Source of the DNA: Rhodamnia argentea
Taxonomy: Eukaryota; Streptophyta; Magnoliopsida; Myrtales; Myrtaceae
Direction of reading: 5' to 3'
NCBI RefSeq assembly: GCF_020921035.1
Contig: NC_063156.1
Span: forward strand, 29,374,283-29,438,282
Length of the DNA: 64,000 nucleotides
Shown piece by piece: positions 49,438 through 59,882 of this stretch; the first letter of the stretch is position 1; each line of letters begins with the position of its first letter. A model generated the notes under the pieces. It was not told the DNA's origin and did no database searches. It saw nothing but the letters and a program-made list of their open reading frames with translations. The position numbers and the translations under genes were made by a program.

Positions 49438-49678
49438 GCTTCGTTTATTTCTCAAAAAATAAATAATTTATAAAATATTATTTTAAAAATAATCGATTCT
49501 ATCATTTGAATAATTAATTAATGAAAAATATTTTTATTATCAACAATAATTATGCCTAATCATTATTGTGGACAATGCAAATATCCATCATTCATTCATT
49601 TTTACAAGCGGTACAAGTAATCATTATAAGAAAAATATTTTTCAAATCAGTTATTTTCATGAAACAAACAAACGCAAC
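49438..49678. mobile_element. MITE inserted in duplication copy 1
   Basis: The ends resemble gcttcgtttatttctca and, reversed, ttgcgtttgtttgtttcat. The interior has aatgaaaaatatttttatta and tcaacaataatt. Copy 2 (about 58645-58665) passes straight from the aacccagccagccaacc sequence to aaactaaact, without the insert. It belongs to the same family as 4727-4922 and 51153-51400. Confidence 0.6.
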
Positions 49679-49789
49679 TTAAACTAAATTTACTAGGGGA
49701 AAATTTCACCATGAAACCACACGAACTACTTCCCGTCACATCTCCTCACAAACAACTATTCTTTGACTAAATGATTATCATGCACAACA

Positions 49790-50768
49790 CGTTAGCATGC
49801 AAGCTTGAACTGAATCGAATCTTACCCTAAATTGAATAAGAACTTAACTAAAAATTTAGTATGATTCAGTTCAATTCAATTTTCATTTTTTTTAAAATTT
49901 TAAATTTTACTATTGTTTCCCCCTTTTTCTTTCCTTTTATTTTTACATTTTTATATTGTTTGGGCTGAGGATGGGAGAGGCCCTCGCCCAGGGGCAGCCA
50001 ACCCTCGGCCCCACCCAAAAAAAAGAAAGAAAAAAATGGGTTATTTTGGATATTTTCTGTCCAACATACTAGATTAGTAACTGGTGAAATACCAAAAAAA
50101 ATAAATAAATAAAAAATCAGTGAATTATTGAAGCTATCGGCGGTTTTGATCAGACAAGTACCAAGGGCTTTCTGATTCTTCTCAATGAAATTTTCCATGT
50201 TGCACTAAGTTACTCACGGATGTATGCATGCAGTCCGGGAACACTTTGGGGGTGACTCTTAGATCAAAGAAGACCCGAGCAATGCCAATCTCGATTCAAA
50301 AGCAAGAATTGAACCCAGGGATTCAACCAGCATCAGCTTATCCACAGTCGAGAATGCCAACTATGCCTAATCGGATCACAAGAGTCATCGTAGATAATGT
50401 TGATACTTTACAATAGATATGTAGCATCTTCTTTATTTAATATAATTTCTTTCCCAACTATCCGTGCAAGTCAGAGTTTACCTACTGATTGAAAAGCACT
50501 CTGCTTCCACCTACTAGTCAGGCAAAAGAAAGCCCTAAAGGTAGTGATTTGACCTTGAGCCCTGCACTGGACATACCTATTCCCCTATGTTTTTTAGGGC
50601 ATCATCACTCAATTCAAAGAATATCAAATTATGGGAGGCTTCAGGATAATCAAACTGAAAAAAAAAAAAAAACAATTATTTTTCAATTACCCGAACCAAA
50701 CCAAAATGCACTAAATTTTCAATTCAGTTTAGTTCGGTTCTCGGTTCGATTCGGTTTTGACACCCCTA
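49790..50768. mobile_element. Block of about 980 bp present only in copy 1, with a hAT-like right end
   Basis: Flanking sequence matches copy 2 around 58770-58790, but copy 2 lacks this block. The right end reads ttttgacacccctag, which reversed (CTAGGGGTGTCAAAA) is a typical hAT terminus. No matching left terminus or clean target duplication is visible, so the element is probably truncated or composite. The frames at 50228-50416 and 50489-50776 are not recognised. Confidence 0.45.
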
Positions 50769-51067
50769 GATCGTAATACTTGATCTCCACTTAAACTTTT
50801 AGATGAATATATGATTTGATATTTAATTATTATATCAATATATCATTGTGCATCCAAATCCAATAAGAGGTTAAGTTTCCCTGCAAGCATCACTTGCCGA
50901 AAGTAAATAGTCAATTACAACGCGAAAATATACAAATTAGATTGCGATGCTCAAGACCTGCCAATTACGGTTTAACTTTAGATAGCTGAAAGCAAACTCC
51001 TCAGGAACTCCTGTGAAGAAATCACCACAAGACCAATGAAATGGGAAAAGAAAGACCCAGCAACAAA

Positions 51068-51107
51068 TTATAGCGACGAGGCTTCGTCTTTCTTCTGGGA
51101 CAATTAC
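51068..51107 (-). pseudogene. Remnant of the last MPC1 exon in copy 1
   Basis: The minus strand reads the SQKKDEASS end of MPC1, then Leu and a TAA stop at 51070-51068. The TAC codon of the paralog is TAA here, and about 36 nt covering the acceptor are missing compared with copy 2. Only this exon and flanking intron sequence lie inside copy 1, because the duplication breakpoint falls in the preceding intron. Confidence 0.7.
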
Positions 51108-51152
51108 CCGTTTATGCATCTCACAGTCAAAGCCACAACCGCAACTAAAGAT

Positions 51153-51400
51153 TTGGATGCGTTTGTTTCGAAGAAAATTCAAAATTTAAAAAATATTTTT
51201 TGAAAAAATGATTGGTTGTATCACTTAAAAAAATGAATAAATGAAAAATATTTTCATTACCCATGTAAATATTTAGGCATAAGATGTTATCGATAATGAA
51301 TTTTTTTTTTCTGTAGGGTAATTTTTCTAAGCGATATAATCAATCATTTTTCGAAAAATATTTTTCACATCTTAAGTTTTCCATGAAACAAACGCACCCT
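51153..51400. mobile_element. MITE inserted in duplication copy 1 next to the MPC1 remnant
   Basis: The ends ggatgcgtttgtttc and, reversed, gggtgcgtttgtttc form inverted repeats with one mismatch. The body carries aatgaaaaatattttcatta. Copy 2 at about 59277-59285 (cactaaaatcaaatg) lacks the insertion. Third member of the family also seen at 4727-4922 and 49438-49678. Confidence 0.7.
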
Positions 51401-51465
51401 AAAATCATATGATACAAATCAAACCTAATAAGTTAAACATATCCATATGTGCATAGGTGACAAGT

Positions 51466-52504
51466 AGCGCCGACCATGCCACATAAGACGATCGGAATCC
51501 GCATCTACCTTTTCGGCTAGAATTGGTCGGATGGACTCAATTGGCAAAACGTGAAAAGATTTAGAACTCATGTGACAAAATAAAAAAGTTTAAGATTGAA
51601 TTGGAAAAAATACGACATGTTTAGGACTTTTTGGATACTTTTTCCAAAATCGACAATAGTCAAGAAATCATAAATTATTATTTCGAAAATCAAAGAAACA
51701 AAAATCAAGAGAACATTAAAGAAATGTATACGTGCACTAAAAGTCTTAAAACTTGTCGCGAAAGTGCACGTGAGTCCTAAAAGTTTCAAAAAGTGCAATC
51801 AAACTCTAAAATTTGTCAAATTGATGCAATTGAGTCCTTTCATTAACGCTATCAATTTGTATGACGGAAAGCTATGACGTGACATTTTCTAAATTATTTT
51901 CTCTCTCCTAGGTGGCTTTTTTCAAATTATTTTCTTTTCTTAAGTGAAATTCTTTATTATCACGTTCTTTAAATTTTATGCAAATTAGATTAAAAGATAT
52001 GGTTAATCGTTGTACCTTGGTTGCTCCTGCCTCGTCCGAGCACAAGGAGATTCAGGAAGAGTACCTTGTAGCTTAATGCTAACGGTAGCAGGTCGGGACT
52101 CCGTCCATACCCAAAGCTTATGGTCAATCGTGCAGTGAATCGTGTTCGACCACTTCAGATGAGTAAAACCATGTCAAATTCAGTCCATCGGTGTGAGAGA
52201 CAAGTCACGTTTATGAACATCTTCTGTCTCACCGCAAAATCGCCAAGTTGGTTTCCCAAGATCAACATCGGATTTCGATACGAGAGAAAGAGCAAATCAG
52301 AGGCACGGGCAAGAGAGACGACACCTACACAGCAATGTACACATTCACAGGAGGCTGCCTTGTATTTCGGCATTATAATCTGGAATGAACGATCATTTCC
52401 AACAACCGGTACCGCGTCCCATGGAGGACCAAACACAGAGGCGATGATAATGGCTCATTTCATCCAAAAACAATGACAAAAAGCAATAATGGGGTTAACC
52501 TTCG
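51466..52504. other. Spacer between the two duplication copies
   Basis: 51475-51660 resembles the right half of the long-TIR MITE at 10085-10572, and 51735-51960 resembles other parts of that family. 52120-52476 holds an open frame on each strand, neither resembling a known protein. No supported gene. Confidence 0.5.
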
Positions 52505-52761
52505 AGTCTAATTGAAAGACTCAAGTGGGGAACCGAACTCGACCGCTTTAGATGAAGTGTTATCAAGCACGGCTTCCCTAAAGAACAGGCATAACATTCA
52601 GTCGGAACAGACATTTCGCCAGGTTTATGTTTGTCTTTGGTTAGGAACAAGCACTACATCCATTCCATGGAGTAGCAAATTGCCAAATACAGAGGAGAGT
52701 TGATAATAATAGCCAGTTTTATTGGAATAAAACTGGCACTTATTTTCCTGGTTAATGATTT

Positions 52762-55700
52762 TTAGAGTTTAGCTGAAGCAGTAGATAAAGCATGACTGAT
52801 GAGCTCCCTCCTCAAGATCTTTCCTGCGGGGTTCTTGGGGATGCTACCGATAAAAGCAACACGCCTTATCTTCTTGTATGGAGCAACCTGCAAATCCAGT
52901 TTCATGTAATCAGATAAAATAGTCGAGTTGTCTATGGGTTCGGACAGGGCTGAACACACCGCAAATTTGATATGTATTCGAATGCAACGACTCATCCGCT
53001 TGAGCTATGTTATGAGTAAGTTTCAGCAAGTGGAACAAAGGTGTATTATGAAAGACCACGGCAATCTTGTTGGATAGATCTAGCAGCATTTGGGGTTCAA
53101 GGGGAGGGAAAAAAAAATTAGCAGCAAGGAATAGAACTAGAGTTGGAGAAGAGGCTTTCTTAGCCGATAATAGAACTCGTTGGGGTACTAGACCGATCAC
53201 CCAACATGCCGTTAAGAACACCGGGTGCCCGGCGAGTCGGTGATAGGGACTAGAGAAAAATAGTCCTAGCTATTCTCACTGCCAAATTGCCAATGAATAG
53301 ATGCCCCAGCGTTTGCATCTAACATCTTCAGACATCGACTCCTCTCCTTCCCCGAGAAAATCTAAAACCCGAAGAAGCATCTTGAAAAACAGGTGAATCC
53401 CGGGAGGATCATACTGTTCAGCAATGAAATCCATGATTTCGGATTCTGTAACATATGCACCAGGCTTCCTCACTACAAAAGCCATTGGAACCCGCCCTGC
53501 CTCTTCATCGGGATACCCGATTCCAAGCAATACACTTGGATTAGTCTCATTGGTTGTTTACGCAGCCACTTGGCCGAAAAGAAAGCACATTTATGGATCT
53601 CACCACACAACAAAGTTTGACAAGTACATTTTAAGCAGATAAAGATTTGCCTCAAAAATTAATGAGGCTCACAATAGGACATCTTCTGGCAATCATCATT
53701 TTGCACAATGGTAGGATTACTCTTGACCTTTTAAAGATTTGACTCACCAATACTATGAATGTCCTCCAAGTAATCTAAAGATCACTGAATGCTGAACAAA
53801 AATAAGATAGACAAACTTTGGCTCATGCAAACTCAATGCATCTATGGAGGTCATAACACAATCACTGGAGCGTACGGTATCACCGCGGCTTCCGCAATTT
53901 GAGGATGCGATGTAAGTAAATGCTCCAATTCAGCAGGTGGGACCCGTAGGTTGGGATGAGAATGAAACGACAAAATCTGATTACGTAAATATTAGAAACA
54001 TCATATTTCATCAGCATAAGATTCCTTATGACAGCAGCTACCCGATACGCCTTGTATTTTATCAATTCCTTTAGCCTATCCACAATGTAGAGGAACCCTT
54101 CTGAGTCAAAGTAACAAAGGTCGCCAGTTTTTAGCCAACCATCGGGATTCAATGTCTCGGCCGTTGCCTTGTCATCTCCAACATAACCTACATGGAATCG
54201 GGAAAGATTCAGAACAATGTCCGAGTTTCGCGAGTGACATGTGAAGCTCAAAGAGAAGTTTTCAAGCGGTGAGGAATCCTTATGCGAAAGCAAGCATAAT
54301 AATTGTCGATGTCCGAAGAAACCAGGATATCCAATTTTGCATGGCACTTCTTCTTTTTAAGCAAGTCAGTATTTAAATATAAAGGCGGGCATGCGCTCGA
54401 ACAAGATGTGCAACAGAACTCCAGACGGGTTTTCTTCCTAGATTCGAGGATGAGAGATTGTGGTATTACTATTGACCTTTCATGATGGCTGGGCCACGCA
54501 GCCACAATTCGCCCTTGCAGCCGGGGGGTAGAGATTCTCCAGTAAGAGGATCGACTATTTTGGCTTCCATATTCGCAGAGAGGCGACCAACCGAGCCATG
54601 TTGCTTGGTCTCATCATGCCTCATCATCCCACTTCCCGATAGGCTCTCTGTCAATGCATAACCCTGAAAAATTCGTTTGCACATGTCACAGTGGACAAAG
54701 CCATTATTCATTTACATCTATTGATCTTTCGCAAACATCAACTCAAAAACTACGTGCAGCATCTACTTCCTCACATTCTCCAACTCTTTCGTGTCGTCTT
54801 CCAAAATTGCAGTACAGCACTGTCATGGTGGACGCACAGTATCTATCGGGGTAAGCTTACTAGGACGAAGTTGAGTTTCCGAGTGTAATTCTGTGCACGT
54901 AATTCACCTTTTGATTGAAAACTTGATTTATTACATCTGACGCAACAGTGTGTCGTAACTTCCAGACCCCATCGTCCGGCAACTTCAAATTGAGCTCATA
55001 TAATGCAATCAGGTGTCCATAAGCAGACACAGTGCTCATCACTCCTTAGCTCATCCTAGGACAAAACTGGCTGCCGATGGAAGCAACAGCGTTGTGTCGT
55101 AAAATTGTCCTACTTAAACGAATAAAGAATCATGCCCGAGCATTTTGGCAGTTAAGTAATTCGTCCAGTTATTGGTCGCACATTGCACGAGTTTTGGAAT
55201 AGTAAGTTAAGCTTTCGACTGGATTGAAACGGATTGACATATGCAAAACTAACCGCTGTCACCTTGACTTAGCATGAAGCAAAGGAAAACAAAAGGATCG
55301 TCTGTATGGATTAACAATGATATCCAAAGCCGGCAGTTATTTCAGGTCGGTTTTCAGTTTTATGGGAGAATCGGCCATTTCTTTTCAGGATTATAATTAA
55401 GGGGCTAATTATCTTTTTGGCCAAGTAAATCAAACAAATATGAAAGTTATATGTCGTCTCTTTAGCACTACTAGCGTTTTACCTGCTTCAGCTCCACGGT
55501 AGGGAATTTCTGCTGGAATCGCTCGGAAACCTCCTTCCCAAGCGGTGCTCCGCCACACACGACGGTGCGGAGCGAGCTGAGGTCATACCTCCCGACGAGC
55601 TCCGACTTCACCAGCGCCAGTACCACCGGTGGCGACACCGGCAACGAGTCGGCTCCATACTTCTCCACGGCCCTCAGCATGGCCTCGAGCTCGAACTTCC

Positions 55701-56515
55701 CCATCAAAACCACCGTCGCCCCCATTCCAAATGCCCTCAATATCCACACGAACCCGTACACGTGGAACAGGGGAAGCGGAAACAGCGAAACGGGCTTCAG
55801 GCCGGACTCGGCGAGGCGAGGCCCGGCGAGCGCCGCGATCATGCTCCCGTGGGTCATGAGTACGCCCTTGACCCGGCCTGTCGTGCCCGAAGAGTAAAGA
55901 ATCGTCGCGGGATCGGACTGTGTGACCCGGTTGACATTGCGGAGCATGGGACCGGTTTCCTTGGAGCCGTTCCTGGTCAAAACGGACTCGAACTCGGGCA
56001 AGTCAATAAGGATGGTGCCATGCCTGAGCGTAGGCAGCTTGTGAGATGTTTGGGAGGTGGCGAAAGCGACGACTGGCTTGCTGAGCCCGACGAGGTGGCG
56101 GATCTCGGAGGCGGAGCTCAGGGGGTTGGCGGGGGACACGACGATGCCGAGAGAGAGGAGAGTGAAGTAGATGACGGGGACGTGGAGGGAAAGAGGCGGG
56201 AGGACGAGAGCGACGTCGTTCTTGGAGAGGGAAGGGAAGCGGCTGACGAGGAAGGAAGAGAGAGCGTGGCATTGCGAGATGAAGCACGTGTAGGTGAGGC
56301 GGTTGCCGGTGGCGGCGTCAACGAGGAAGGTGGAAGAGGAGGAGGAGGAGGAGGAGGAGGGGGGGGAGGAGGGAGAGGAGGAAGTCGGTGAGCGAAATGG
56401 GGAGGGAAGGAGGAGGGAGAGGGAGGGAGGGCCTGAGGCTGTGGAAGGTCTTGGTTTTGGCGCAGAAGCCATTGGTGGGTTCGAGTTCTCGAGTGTGATG
56501 ATTACTTTCAGCCAT
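52762..56515 (-). pseudogene. 4CLL pseudogene: 4-coumarate:CoA ligase-like copy 2, disrupted
   Basis: The exon series parallels copy 1: main exon-1 frame 56472-55483, then 54663-54477, 54187-54042, 53943-53876, 53516-53414 and 52887-52762. Disruptions: (1) the serine tract has 8 GAG units plus a 7-G run instead of 10 plus 6, so the frame of the conserved MAESNHH...[14 protein letters not shown] start (ATG 56515) ends in a leucine run and a stop. The rest of exon 1 is in the frame of an internal ATG at 56472, whose first 30-odd residues are unrelated. (2) The intron-3 acceptor is GG, as in copy 1. (3) The intron-4 acceptor before 53516 is GG where copy 1 has AG. (4) The intron-5 donor has lost one G (CAG|TATG against CAG|GTATG). 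The C-terminus would be SAKL. Core motifs such as [10 protein letters not shown] and [10 protein letters not shown] remain, so decay is recent. Confidence 0.85.
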
Positions 56516-56849
56516 CACAAAAAAGAAGAAGAAGAAGAAGATGGCGACGACAACGAGTAATCGCCATTTTCCTTTCCGCCCAAACTTAAAAAGCACGAGA
56601 TGATCTGACATATGAACAAATTGCCATTCTTAATTACGAAATTACTGAAAAAACAGTTACACTTTTCTTACACTGTTTATAGTCAGTCAGAGAAGCCGAC
56701 AGGTGATGTTCATGCGCTGTCCCTAATGACACTTGGCACTACAAGGCATGGCAAGCCTTCGCACCGTGACGTGTGCCTACTCTCTTCTAGACAGTCCGGG
56801 CGGTCCCAGTCGGGACTGTCCGATTTGCTCCCCTCCAGTCTAGATTAAT

Positions 56850-59161
56850 TAATCCTGTCATGGGAAGAGAAAGGAAATTGGGTAGAAATTTGTAATTCAG
56901 AAAAAAATATTCCTTACTTGGAGTTGAAAGTCATCAAGTCATAAGTAAAAGTCAAAAATCATAATAAGGGGAAAATGCCTCAAATGGTCTAAAAGTTGAA
57001 TCCACGTGAAGCACGACATGAAGGTTAAGGCAATTTTTTTAAGCCAAAAACAAGAGGGATGAAGAAGGCGCCGCCACAATAATAGACGTTCATCAAACAA
57101 TCCAAGGAGGACGCTTAGGTTCGGAGGAAATGGAGTACAAAACTTCACTCTCCTCCACATACTCTCGTCCACGTGTAGCACAACATCCTATGATTTGTTC
57201 AAGAGCTCCTTTAATAGCACTCCAATATGCCTAGGATAAAAAAATAGGAGTAATTAATTGTGACACGTTCATTAAAAAAAAAATCCTTTTGTAGCGAATC
57301 ATTTATTAGGAAAAATTGAGAAGTTTAATACAAAGGCGGAGAAAGAAATATTTCAATTCAATAACAATTTGAATCAAAATGATTCTACGTTCTATTAAAA
57401 GTAGAAGGCGCTTTAGTGGGATCCTCGCGGCTATGAAAAAAGAAAAAAGAAAAAAAGAAAGAGGACTGGAATCTACACATTGATTCTTCTTTTTTTTTTC
57501 ACATCTTAGGATGGTACCTTATATTTCTACCAAGCGTAAATGTATTTTTGCTTATTTCGATATTCCTCGATACAGAAAAAGCGACTTTCTACACCAAAAA
57601 TATTCTCTTAAATGAAGGTATTTTTGATTATTTCCATGATCCTCATTGAATTTGATTTTTCCACCATCATTATGGGAATGTACATGCAGTAGAAAAATTA
57701 TGTCATCAAATCATCTGGATTTATTTAGCAATAATGGAATTTGATTTTCTTCCCTATGAGTTCGAGTCTCAATAAGAATTGGAGTCCGAAACAATTGATT
57801 TTTTGTTTTTTGAGAATGGATGCGGTTATTACTTCATGATCCGACATGTACAGAATGAAAACCTCACTCTCGATTCTACGAGAGCTCGAGATCAATAACA
57901 TAAAAATAATAACCCGAGCCGAATTGAATATTAGCTCCAATTTGATAAATTAATTGATTGATTCACATTTTATTTTTATTTAACTTACCTCAACCGAAAC
58001 CAACCGACATCCTTTTCTAAATAATTTGCTTTACGTCAACGCACTTTTACAATTCGGGCATCGCCGACGTGTCTAGAGCGTTGACCACATGTCAATCGTA
58101 TGTCGAAAAGTGTCGAACATAACACGAAGGCTCCCGAAGAGTATCGGTGCTTCCTAGTCTGTTAATGAAAGATCTCAATGTAGCTAAGTTAACAGGGATT
58201 GATGGGCGAACACGAGAATGTTCTTTAACTTCACATTGGAATTAGACCTAAACCCAATCGAACAGATTTGCTCTTAACATGAAGTTTTGTCAGCCCAATT
58301 CGTTTAATTAGTTCCAGATCACCTCGAGAAGCCAATTCAAACGCATTACCAACCCTAAATCTGTGAAAATACAATCACTGCTTACCGATCCACACGGTTA
58401 CTTGAATCCCGATGCAAGAGCACCGGCCACATACATGCCACAATGAAACAGAGCTTGAACTAAACATAGAAAACAAGATGACAAGACCGATGTTCAATGT
58501 GGGATCACAAGGAATCGATTCATTTGGTTTCTTGTTCATACATATTGATTAAATAATTTGATTCGCCTCTCGCGAAACATAAGCATGCATTATGCAATCA
58601 TCTCCATTCCCCAAAGCCTACCAATTATTACAGGTTACCCAATAACCCAGCCAGCCAACCAAACTAAACTTGCTAGAGGAAAGTTTCACCATGAAACCAC
58701 ATCAATTGCTTCCTATCACATCTCATAAACATAAGCAAGTAATCTTTGACTAATTGATCATCATGCACGACAGTTTCAGAGATCCTAATACCTGATCTCC
58801 ACTTAAATTGCAGCAGACAGCGTAGACCTATGTGACGATAACTATAATCATACCTCCTCCTAAACCATGCCGACAAAAACCATGCTTGGTGCGCAACCAT
58901 ATTTCAATTTTTAAGGGCAATGCAACAGTTCAAGGCGTATATTATTGTGCATCCAAATCCAATAGGAGGCTAAGTTTCCATGCAAGAATCCTTGCTGAAA
59001 GTAAATAGTCAATGACAAAGTGAAAACATACAAATCAAGTCGCGATCACTCAAGACATGCCAATTACGGTTTAGATAGCATGAAAGCAAATTTCTCAGGA
59101 ACTCCTGTGAAGAAATCGCCACAAGACCAATGAAATGGGGAAAGAAAGATCCAGCAACATA
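56850..59161. other. Duplicated non-coding flank between 4CL-like copy 2 and the MPC1 pseudogene
   Basis: The stretch matches 46620-51060 of copy 1 in several long blocks interrupted by the copy-1 insertions. No gene is recognised. 57290-57800 has no clear counterpart in copy 1 and contains poly-A/GAAAA-rich sequence. Confidence 0.55.
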
Positions 59162-59882
59162 TTGTTGCGACGAGGCTTCGTCTTTCTTCTGGGACAAGTA
59201 CCTATAACAAAGAAAAGAGCAAGTCACACAATGTTTACCTATTTATGCATCTCCCAGTCAAAGCCACAACCGCCACTAAAATCAAATGTTACAAATCAAA
59301 ACTACTAAGCTAAACAGATCTACATGTGCATACTTGAGGTGACATATAGAGAGTGTATTAAACCAGTTTGCAATTGGAACTTGCCTCTGAGTCCTTGCCC
59401 AACGGGATAGTTGATAGAGCTGGACAGATTCATTTGAGGCATGGCATGCCAGAAGTAGGTAGTTCCGCGATTGCACCATCCATGCAAACCTCATAAACAG
59501 TGCGGAATATATTCATATAGCTGTAATCAAGACACAAAGATGAACACAGAATCTAGCTGGACAGGATAAGAAGATACTAACATTGATTGCTTTTTTAGGA
59601 ACAGAAATTGCTAACCTGCTGTCATGTTGCCCGATATCATCTCTGGTGGTTTCTGCATGTCAACCAATCCCTATTGGAAGCAACAAACAAGGTAAACATT
59701 AGTGAAAAAGCAGGAAGTCCAGGCTTTAAGATGTTTTATTGTGACTTTGTGATAACATGTGGAAGTAAACATTATGGAACAGAAGCATACAGAAGCCACA
59801 AATCCCCAGTTGCCACTGGTCCCAGAAATGAGTAGTTTTGGGGCCAACAGGACTGTTCAAGAAAGCTCGGAAAGAAGCCATT
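59162..59882 (-). pseudogene. MPC1 pseudogene: Mitochondrial pyruvate carrier 1 pseudogene, introns retained
   Basis: Exon-like blocks: 59882-59791 (FLNSPVGPKTTHFW), 59670-59616 (LVDMQKPPEMISGNMTA), 59520-59385 ([31 protein letters not shown]) and 59201-59162 (YLSQKKDEASSQ). This is the MPC1 fold, the subunit that with MPC2 imports pyruvate across the inner mitochondrial membrane. Damage: two one-base deletions after THFW, compared with the family's GPVANWGF; an in-frame TGA at 59515-59513, where the family has Cys; and loss of the stop, CAA at 59164-59162 where copy 1 has TAA. The third intron uses a GC donor in an ideal context (AGAG|GCAAGT). Retained introns show that it arose by DNA duplication, not retroposition. 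A functional MPC1 must exist elsewhere. Confidence 0.82.

Larger units (their letters stand above)
41930..51465. repeat. Tandem segmental duplication, copy 1
   Basis: This segment is paralogous to 52505-59350. Homology begins with the flank at about 41930 (aattgaagg.actcaa), runs through the whole 4CL-like gene and its upstream region, and ends in the third intron of the MPC1 pseudogene at about 51465. The offset is about 10.6-10.8 kb. Copy 1 is longer because it carries extra insertions: hAT 47296-48845, MITEs at 49438 and 51153, a block at about 49790-50768 and about 190 bp at about 44478-44668. Confidence 0.85.
52505..59350. repeat. Tandem segmental duplication, copy 2
   Basis: Paralog of 41930-51465. 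It contains the 4CL-like pseudogene, its upstream region and the distal part of the MPC1 pseudogene. It lacks the hAT and MITE insertions of copy 1. It has its own extra block at about 54880-55320 within the first 4CL intron, which may instead be a deletion in copy 1. Exon identity between copies is high (only a few residues differ per exon), so the duplication is fairly recent. Confidence 0.85.

Noticed and set aside
52120-52476. 118-codon plus-strand frame and an overlapping 93-codon minus frame between the duplication copies
   Set aside because: Neither resembles a known protein, they overlap head to head, and the surrounding sequence is repeat debris.
57290-57800. Possible plastid-derived insertion (AT-rich, gene-spacer-like style)
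   Set aside because: I could not recognise any actual plastid gene or RNA sequence in it.
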